A stretch of 64,000 nt of DNA from an uncultured Tolumonas sp. (lineage in GTDB: Bacteria > Pseudomonadota > Gammaproteobacteria > Enterobacterales > Aeromonadaceae), in contig NZ_OY781371.1 in NCBI RefSeq assembly GCF_963676665.1, positions 434,001-498,000 of the forward strand, written 5' to 3'. Shown piece after piece: positions 58,772 through 64,000 of the stretch. Numbering within the stretch: position 1 is the first letter of the stretch; each line of letters starts with the position of its first letter. A model generated the notes under the pieces. It worked only from the letters and a program-made list of their open reading frames with translations. It did no database searches and was not told where the DNA came from. The position numbers and the translations under genes were made by a program.

Positions 58772-59575
58772 ATGGAACCGTTGGATAAAACATACATCCC
58801 GGCCGAGCAGGCTAAAGATGCCGACAAATGGGAATGGCCCGATGTTGATGAGCCTGAACAGCCGCTCAAAGGTTCCAATGCGTTAGGTTATGCGCCAGAT
58901 TGGTATCGAGAAGAAAGTTTACCGACTGAATCGAGTGATGTGGCGGAAGAAGAGCCGCAACCACTGACACTTGAAGAAATCGAATCTATTCGTCAGGCCG
59001 CCTATGAAGATGGGTTTGCCGAAGGTAAAGAAGCCGGTTTTCAGGCTGGCTATGCTGACGGTATGACGCAAGGTGAAACGGCTGGTCATACAGAAGGGCT
59101 GGATAAAGGGCGTGAAGAAGGATTAACTCTCGGCCGTGAATGGGTCGAAGAACGTGCACAAAAATGGCAGGATTTACTTGATAAGCTGGCACATCCTTTA
59201 GCTCAGGTCGATAAGATGGTTGAGCAGCAGCTAGTTTGGATGTCGATGCAACTGGCTAAAGCGCTGATCAAGACCGATGTGCATCTGGCACCAGATCTGA
59301 TCCTGAATAGTTTGAAAGAGGGTATGAAGCAATTACCAGCGGCCGAAGAGGGGATTTCTATTGAAATGCACCCTGACGATCTGGAGATGATCAAAGAAAT
59401 TTATGGCGAAGAAGAATGCCAGAAACGTAACTGGCAGCTACATGCTGAACCTAGTCTGCAGCGTGGTGACCTGTTGCTTTCCAGCTCAACTTCCAGTGTG
59501 GATCTGTTTTTAGAAAAACGTATTGAACAATTATTCCGTCAATTCCTGCGTCAAAATGTGGATAAAACGTCGTGA
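58772..59575 (+). CDS. fliH: Flagellar assembly protein FliH
   Basis: Regulator and stator of the export ATPase FliI. After a variable acidic N-terminus (residues 1-70), a Gly-repeat helix (about 75-120; [17 protein letters not shown] and onward) shows the G-x-x-x-G/A-x-x-x-G pattern characteristic of FliH. The C-terminal domain resembles V-ATPase subunit E. 267 residues. It overlaps fliI by four bases. Confidence 0.94.
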   Translation: MEPLDKTYIPAEQAKDADKWEWPDVDEPEQPLKGSNALGYAPDWYREESLPTESSDVAEEEPQPLTLEEIESIRQAAYEDGFAEGKEAGFQAGYADGMTQGETAGHTEGLDKGREEGLTLGREWVEERAQKWQDLLDKLAHPLAQVDKMVEQQLVWMSMQLAKALIKTDVHLAPDLILNSLKEGMKQLPAAEEGISIEMHPDDLEMIKEIYGEEECQKRNWQLHAEPSLQRGDLLLSSSTSSVDLFLEKRIEQLFRQFLRQNVDKTS

Positions 59576-60909
59576 CGCTGCTTAAACGTCTACAGCAATA
59601 TCAAACTGATGGCTTGGGTGCTCGAATTGCTGTTGCTGGCAAATTGACCCGTGTCGTTGGTTTGACCCTCGAGGCAATCGGGTGTCGGGCTGCGGTCGGC
59701 TCGCTGTGTCATATTGAAACTCAAGATGGTGTACTGGAAGCGGAAGTGGTTGGTTTTTCCGGTGAAAAACTGTTTCTGATGCCCAGTGAACAACTTAAAG
59801 GCGTTATTCCCGGCGCTAAAGTCACACCACTCAGCGAAGAACACGGTGTGCCTGTCGGCATGGCGTTGCTGGGACGCGTCATCGATGGGGTGGGTACACC
59901 ACTGGATGGCCTCGGTGATATCCTAACTGCTGATACTGCACGTTATACCACCATCCGTTTGAACCCATTAGCGCGTCGGGCGATCACGCAACCGATGGAT
60001 GTTGGTGTACGCGCGATCAACGCGATGCTGACGGTGGGACAAGGTCAGCGTATGGGCTTATTTGCCGGCTCGGGTGTGGGTAAATCGGTCTTGCTGGGCA
60101 TGATGACGCGAGGCACTACCGCCGATGTAGTTGTGGTTGGCCTGATTGGTGAACGTGGTCGAGAAGTAAAAGAGTTTATTGAAGAGATTCTGGGCGAAGA
60201 AGGGCGTGAACGTGCAGTGGTTGTTGCGGCCCCCGCCGATGCATCACCGCTGATGCGACTCAAAGGCTGTGAAACGGCGCTGACGATTGCGGAATATTTT
60301 CGTGATCAGGGCTTAAATGTTTTGCTGCTGATGGATTCTCTGACCCGTTACGCGCAAGCTCAGCGTGAAATTGCACTGGCGATCGGTGAACCGCCGGCAA
60401 CGAAGGGTTATCCGCCGTCAGTATTTGCTAAATTACCCGCCTTGGTTGAACGTGCTGGGAATGGTGGTGATGGGCAAGGTTCGATCACGGCATTTTTCAC
60501 TGTGTTAACCGAAGGTGATGATTTACAAGACCCGATTGCCGATGCCTCCCGTGCGATCCTTGATGGCCATATCGTGTTATCACGAGAACTGGCCGATGGT
60601 GGTCATTACCCGGCCATTGACGTTGAAAAATCAATCAGCCGTGTTATGCCGATGGTGACATCGGAAGAACATATGCTGATGGCTCGCACACTGAAGCAGT
60701 ATTATTCGTTATATCAACAAAACCGTGATCTCATCACCATTGGTGCCTATCAGAAAGGGGCTGATCCCCGAATCGACCAAGCTATTGCTATTCGTCCGGT
60801 GTTGGAGCAGTTCTTGCAACAGCGCATGAAAGAGGTTGTACCGTATGACCAATGTCTGGAAGGGCTACGTAACGTAGCGATGACATTGGTTAATGGTCAG
60901 CGCCGCTAA
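59572..60909 (+). CDS. fliI: Flagellar export ATPase FliI
   Basis: Hexameric ATPase of the flagellar type III export apparatus. GTG start overlapping the fliH stop (GTGA). The Walker A motif GSGVGKS is at about 166-172, the Walker B region in [26 protein letters not shown], and the family signature [19 protein letters not shown] is present. 445 residues. Confidence 0.97.
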   Translation: MTLLKRLQQYQTDGLGARIAVAGKLTRVVGLTLEAIGCRAAVGSLCHIETQDGVLEAEVVGFSGEKLFLMPSEQLKGVIPGAKVTPLSEEHGVPVGMALLGRVIDGVGTPLDGLGDILTADTARYTTIRLNPLARRAITQPMDVGVRAINAMLTVGQGQRMGLFAGSGVGKSVLLGMMTRGTTADVVVVGLIGERGREVKEFIEEILGEEGRERAVVVAAPADASPLMRLKGCETALTIAEYFRDQGLNVLLLMDSLTRYAQAQREIALAIGEPPATKGYPPSVFAKLPALVERAGNGGDGQGSITAFFTVLTEGDDLQDPIADASRAILDGHIVLSRELADGGHYPAIDVEKSISRVMPMVTSEEHMLMARTLKQYYSLYQQNRDLITIGAYQKGADPRIDQAIAIRPVLEQFLQQRMKEVVPYDQCLEGLRNVAMTLVNGQRR

Positions 60910-60941
60910 TAGCGTGATAGCAGGGCCAATAGGGGTAATGT

Positions 60942-61388
60942 ATGAGTAAAGCATTGGAATTATTGACGTCTCGTTTATTAGAAGCCGAAGATCGTGCCGC
61001 CAAAATGTTGGCGCTGGCTCAGCGTGAACAAGCAAATTTTCAACGTCAACTCGATGCGCTGAATGAATACCGCCAAATTTACTCTTCACAGATGACCGAC
61101 AAAGCTGCTGTCGGTTTGGAATCCAGCCATTTTAATCATTACCACTCTTTTATCGGAAAACTGGATCATGCTTCGGTTCAGCAGCAGAAAGGTTTTCAGC
61201 AGGCTAAACAGCAGTCCGAGCAAAAACGGGAAGAGTGGCTTGCCTTGCAACAACGGCGAAAAGCGATAGAAATGTTGCTGGAACGTAAAGCGGAAAAAGA
61301 AGCCTTAAAACAGCTGAAACAAGAGCAGAAGTTGTTGGATGAGTTTTCCACGTTCCGTTTTTTTCATCGCCAAGATTCAGCATCTTAA
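60942..61388 (+). CDS. fliJ: Flagellar export chaperone FliJ
   Basis: A coiled-coil protein of 148 residues that sits in the centre of the FliI ring. Almost entirely helical and rich in Gln/Lys/Glu, with conserved YSSQM and SFIGKLDHASVQQQKGF segments. The family is weakly conserved; position between fliI and fliK supports the call. Confidence 0.92.
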   Translation: MSKALELLTSRLLEAEDRAAKMLALAQREQANFQRQLDALNEYRQIYSSQMTDKAAVGLESSHFNHYHSFIGKLDHASVQQQKGFQQAKQQSEQKREEWLALQQRRKAIEMLLERKAEKEALKQLKQEQKLLDEFSTFRFFHRQDSAS

Positions 61389-61412
61389 TTACAGGCCTAT
61401 AATGGCCTGTAA
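61389..61412 (+). other. Perfect 9-bp inverted repeat directly after fliJ
   Basis: TTACAGGCC and GGCCTGTAA around TATAAT, beginning at the base after the fliJ stop. No T tail on either strand, so it is not a clear terminator; it may stabilise the upstream mRNA. Whether the TATAAT in the loop is functional is unknown. Confidence 0.6.
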
Positions 61413-61447
61413 CTTGCTAGAAACGTGTTATTACGTTCATCAGTGTC

Positions 61448-61483
61448 ATCTCTTTGCCGCGACTAACAGCCATTCAAAGAGAT
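61448..61483 (+). other. 9-bp inverted repeat in the fliK leader
   Basis: ATCTCTTTG and CAAAGAGAT with an 18-base loop. It ends eight bases before the fliK ribosome site (AGGAG), so pairing in the mRNA could affect fliK translation or decouple it from fliJ. Confidence 0.5.
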
Positions 61484-61502
61484 TTAAGGCAGGAGTAATA
61501 GC

Positions 61503-63329
61503 ATGTCCTCGGTCTCAGTTTCTGTAGCCGCTCCCACTAAGTTAACGGCATTAATACCGGATGTTGTTAATGGCGATAGCGTAACTCCTTCATCAGAAAG
61601 CAGTTTTTCTGGTGTGCTTAATGCTTCTATTCCCATGGATGCCCCAGCTGATGCGGCAGCGAGCCCAGGTCAACAGGAACTTCCTGCGGAATCTAAGGAT
61701 ACTGATGCTGCTTCCTCTGCACAGGCAGAAACTGCCGCCGACATGCTGTTAACGTTGCAGGCAGCCCGGCAAATGGATACCTCGCTTCAAATACCACAAC
61801 CTGCGATTTCGTCTGATGTATCGTCAGAGACTGCTGTAGATTCGGTTGCCGTTGCAACTACTGCTACCTCTGCCTCTGCCACAGATAGTTCTCAGGGCGA
61901 TATTTTGAATGGTATTCAGGGACAAACAAACGCGAATAGTCATGCAGAGATAAAATCCACTGCTACAAAGATGCAAGATGATATTCCTAAAACATCTGAG
62001 ATGACTGGAAACATGTCTTTGGCAGATGAAGAATTCCCAGCATCCGCATCAATCCAGAAAACTGCTGAGGTTGCATCATCTACAGATGAATCAAGCAAAT
62101 CTGATATTTCAGCGCAATCGACCCAATCACAAGATCTTAGTGTGGCAAAAACGGTTAATAAGCAAACTGTGAACGTTGATACGGTTGATAACACCGCGGT
62201 TACTGATGAAACCACCAATGTCGCTACTTCTGCACAGCAACAATCAGTTAACACTGCAGATTCGACACCTTCGCAAAATGATAAAATACAAAAGGCTAAA
62301 CCAGAGAAAAAAACAAAAACTGCGGATGCGGATATAACGCCAACCGATCTTTCAGCTGTATTGGTTAATATGCAGCCGGTTGTTAGCGAACCAGCTACAC
62401 CTGTTGTAGAGAGTAATAATTCGGAAACTTCTTCCAATAATACCGCAACAGCAGCAACAGATAGTGATGCAAGCAAAGGTAAAAAATCAGCAGGTTCAGC
62501 GAAATCAGCCTCTTTAGGCAATATGATCCATGATTTGGTTTCGACGCTGAAAAACGATGAAAAATCTTCAATAGCCAATGATAGTACAAGCACAGCCGCA
62601 ATGATGGCTGAGGATTCAACAAGTAAGGTGGATGACAAAACTGCTGATGCGGCAATGACGGCAAACTCAGCAGTAGAGCCTGAAAGTACAAAACTAGATG
62701 GTCAAACGACATTTGAGCTGGGGTTAGGCAAAGACGCGACAGCTGCTAATTTAACCCAACATGAAAATCATGGCGTTAGTCTGACGGGGAAAAGTGCGCT
62801 TGGGTCAACCGGCGCCTTGCCGGAACAGGCACAAGGATTACGGAATATCACTGAACAACTGCCTTCGCTTTATATGAAAAACGGGCAGATTGATGAGCAT
62901 GAATTAGGTGCCAGAGTGATGCTAATGGCCGGTCAGAAATGGCAGGAGGCGGAAATCCAGCTTGAGCCGCAAGGAATGGGTAAGATCCGCGTTCAACTGT
63001 CTATCGATCAAGAACAGCAGACCAATGTGCAGTTTATGGTTCAGCATTCCCAAGCCAAAGAAGCATTAGATCAAAGCCTGCCACGGTTGCGTGAAATATT
63101 GACACAAAATGGCCTACAACCGGGGCAGACTCAGGTTCAGCAACAGGCTCCAGATAGCTCAGGTCAATCCTGGAATCAGCAAATGGCAAACAACAGTGCC
63201 GCAGAACAACAGACAAGAAGAGAGTCTTCTCAGTCTGGGAATGCATTTTCCGGTTTAACCAATGATGAAATTGCACAAACGGTAACCGTTTCTGCATCAG
63301 ATGCTGCAGGAATTGATTTCTATGCTTGA
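61503..63329 (+). CDS. fliK: Flagellar hook-length control protein FliK
   Basis: Secreted molecular ruler that ends hook growth and switches export to filament proteins. A long, low-complexity region (residues 1-470) rich in Ala, Ser, Thr and Asp is followed by the structured C-terminal switch domain with LEPQGMGKIRVQLSIDQEQQ and HSQAKEALDQSLPRLREILTQNGL. The tail is Gln/Ser-rich. At 608 residues it is long for FliK, nearly all of it in the ruler region. Separated from fliJ by a 114-base gap with two inverted repeats. Confidence 0.93.
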   Translation: MSSVSVSVAAPTKLTALIPDVVNGDSVTPSSESSFSGVLNASIPMDAPADAAASPGQQELPAESKDTDAASSAQAETAADMLLTLQAARQMDTSLQIPQPAISSDVSSETAVDSVAVATTATSASATDSSQGDILNGIQGQTNANSHAEIKSTATKMQDDIPKTSEMTGNMSLADEEFPASASIQKTAEVASSTDESSKSDISAQSTQSQDLSVAKTVNKQTVNVDTVDNTAVTDETTNVATSAQQQSVNTADSTPSQNDKIQKAKPEKKTKTADADITPTDLSAVLVNMQPVVSEPATPVVESNNSETSSNNTATAATDSDASKGKKSAGSAKSASLGNMIHDLVSTLKNDEKSSIANDSTSTAAMMAEDSTSKVDDKTADAAMTANSAVEPESTKLDGQTTFELGLGKDATAANLTQHENHGVSLTGKSALGSTGALPEQAQGLRNITEQLPSLYMKNGQIDEHELGARVMLMAGQKWQEAEIQLEPQGMGKIRVQLSIDQEQQTNVQFMVQHSQAKEALDQSLPRLREILTQNGLQPGQTQVQQQAPDSSGQSWNQQMANNSAAEQQTRRESSQSGNAFSGLTNDEIAQTVTVSASDAAGIDFYA

Positions 63330-63386
63330 AGGTCTCGCTAAGCCAATTAAGATGATGTAAGTATTAGTTAAAACCAAAGGTGTCAA

Positions 63387-63917
63387 ATGGCTAATGATAA
63401 TGAACAAGAATTAGAAATTAAGCCTAAGGGCAGTAAAAAGAAACTGATTATTATCATTCTGGCTGCAGTATTGCTATTAGGTGGCGGTGGTGGAGCTGCG
63501 TGGTTTTTTCTTTTTTCTGGTGGTGATAAAGCACACGGTGAACAGAAAGACGGAGAGGTCAGCTCTGATAAAACGCCTGAACAATTGGCGGCTGAAAAAG
63601 AAGCTTTTTATGTGGGCTTACCTCGAGCATTTATTTTTAATGCCCACGGTAACACCCGTGATCGATTGGTACAGATCAAAGTCAAACTTCTGGTTCGTGG
63701 TCCGGAAAATGAAGCATTAGCCAAACAGCATTCACCTTTAGTGGAAGGCACTCTATTAAAAGTATTCAGTGCAGCCACCGTTGAGCAGTTAACCACTGTA
63801 GAAGGAAAAGCGAAGTTGCGTAAAGATGCTGAAGACGAAGTCACGAAAACACTAAAGGAATTAACCGGTAAGCCAGTTGTCGAGCAGATCCTGTTTATCG
63901 GGTTTGTAATGCAGTAA
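63387..63917 (+). CDS. fliL: Flagellar basal body-associated protein FliL
   Basis: Inner-membrane protein around the stator. The N-terminal cytoplasmic segment (NEQELEIKPKGSKKK), one membrane helix (about 19-41, Gly-rich), an acidic linker and the conserved periplasmic domain ending in LTGKPVVEQILFIGFVMQ are seen. 176 residues. fliM starts 24 bases later. Confidence 0.95.
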   Translation: MANDNEQELEIKPKGSKKKLIIIILAAVLLLGGGGGAAWFFLFSGGDKAHGEQKDGEVSSDKTPEQLAAEKEAFYVGLPRAFIFNAHGNTRDRLVQIKVKLLVRGPENEALAKQHSPLVEGTLLKVFSAATVEQLTTVEGKAKLRKDAEDEVTKTLKELTGKPVVEQILFIGFVMQ

Positions 63918-63941
63918 CAATGAAATTATCACAGGTGCGGT

Positions 63942-64000
63942 ATGAGTGATTTATTATCACAAGACGAAATTGATGCTCTACTTCATGGCGTAGATGACGT
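63942..64000 (+). CDS. fliM: Flagellar motor switch protein FliM (5' end only, cut by window)
   Basis: The first 19 codons read MSDLLSQDEIDALLHGVDD, the CheY-binding N-terminal peptide of FliM with the conserved LSQ-(D/E)-EID-ALL core. The rest lies outside the window. Position after fliL is as expected. Confidence 0.93.
   Translation, partial: MSDLLSQDEIDALLHGVDD

Noticed and set aside
61940..62638. 232-codon minus-strand frame opposite fliK
   Set aside because: It arises from the repetitive Ala/Ser/Thr codon pattern of fliK; its translation is biased towards Ser/Val/Leu and has no domain.

Overview
The window looks like the chromosome of a gammaproteobacterium of intermediate base composition. 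A polar-type flagellar regulon (flrA, flrB, flrC, then fliE to fliM), an IscR-controlled isc operon, ubiUVT, secDF, an ISAs1-family insertion sequence and a JUMPStart-led polysaccharide locus together fit the Aeromonadales. Among these a Tolumonas-like genome fits better than high-GC Aeromonas. That assignment is inference from gene content and base composition; no 16S or tRNA gene is present to settle it.

Layout. (1) 1-5.5 kb: the 3' part of a bacterial alpha-2-macroglobulin gene (yfhM type) and pbpC, with a textbook intrinsic terminator buried in the first codons of pbpC. (2) 5.7-25.7 kb: a surface polysaccharide (O-antigen or capsule) locus. It comprises galE, a JUMPStart/ops element, wzz, a very AT-rich wzx/acetyltransferase/epimerase/glycosyltransferase/wzy block, manC-manB for GDP-mannose, a WcaJ-type initiating transferase, a PglL-type O-oligosaccharyltransferase/ligase, and rmlDACB for dTDP-L-rhamnose, closed by a strong terminator. 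(3) 25.75-28.9 kb: an unknown 186-codon gene, preceded by a sigma-54-like promoter and split by an ISAs1-family element. The element has a partial tandem duplication and is flanked by a 10-bp target duplication. (4) 29.1-31.8 kb: a second, WbpL/WecA-type initiating transferase, then rpiA and a GlyGly-CTERM trypsin-like protease on the minus strand. (5) 31.9-37.4 kb: queA-tgt-yajC-secD-secF. (6) 37.4-41.4 kb: a rhodanese protein, nlpI, and the divergent ubiVU/ubiT genes for oxygen-independent ubiquinone synthesis. (7) 41.5-49.7 kb: trmJ, iscRSUA, hscBA-fdx, pepB, ndk. (8) 49.8-64 kb: flagellar regulators flrA, (a chemoreceptor), flrB and flrC, then the basal-body/export operon fliEFGHIJKLM, cut by the window end in fliM.

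How the parts work together. GalE, ManBC and RmlABCD supply UDP-Gal, GDP-Man and dTDP-Rha. The WcaJ-like protein loads the first sugar on undecaprenyl phosphate, three glycosyltransferases extend the unit, Wzx flips it and Wzy/Wzz polymerise it. The PglL-like protein may transfer it to lipid A-core or to a pilin. RfaH recruited at ops would keep polymerase going through the roughly 19-kb locus. In the flagellar region, FlrA with sigma-54 should drive flrBC, and FlrC with sigma-54 should drive fliE onward; sigma-54-type sites are visible at both places.

Most of the window is ordinary core gene content. The points most worth a second look are the rearranged IS and the gene it split, the terminator inside pbpC, the PglL-type enzyme in the polysaccharide locus, the palindrome at the flrA promoter, and several structured intergenic elements in the isc and fli operons. 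I found no CRISPR array, tRNA, rRNA or phage, and no clear defence system.
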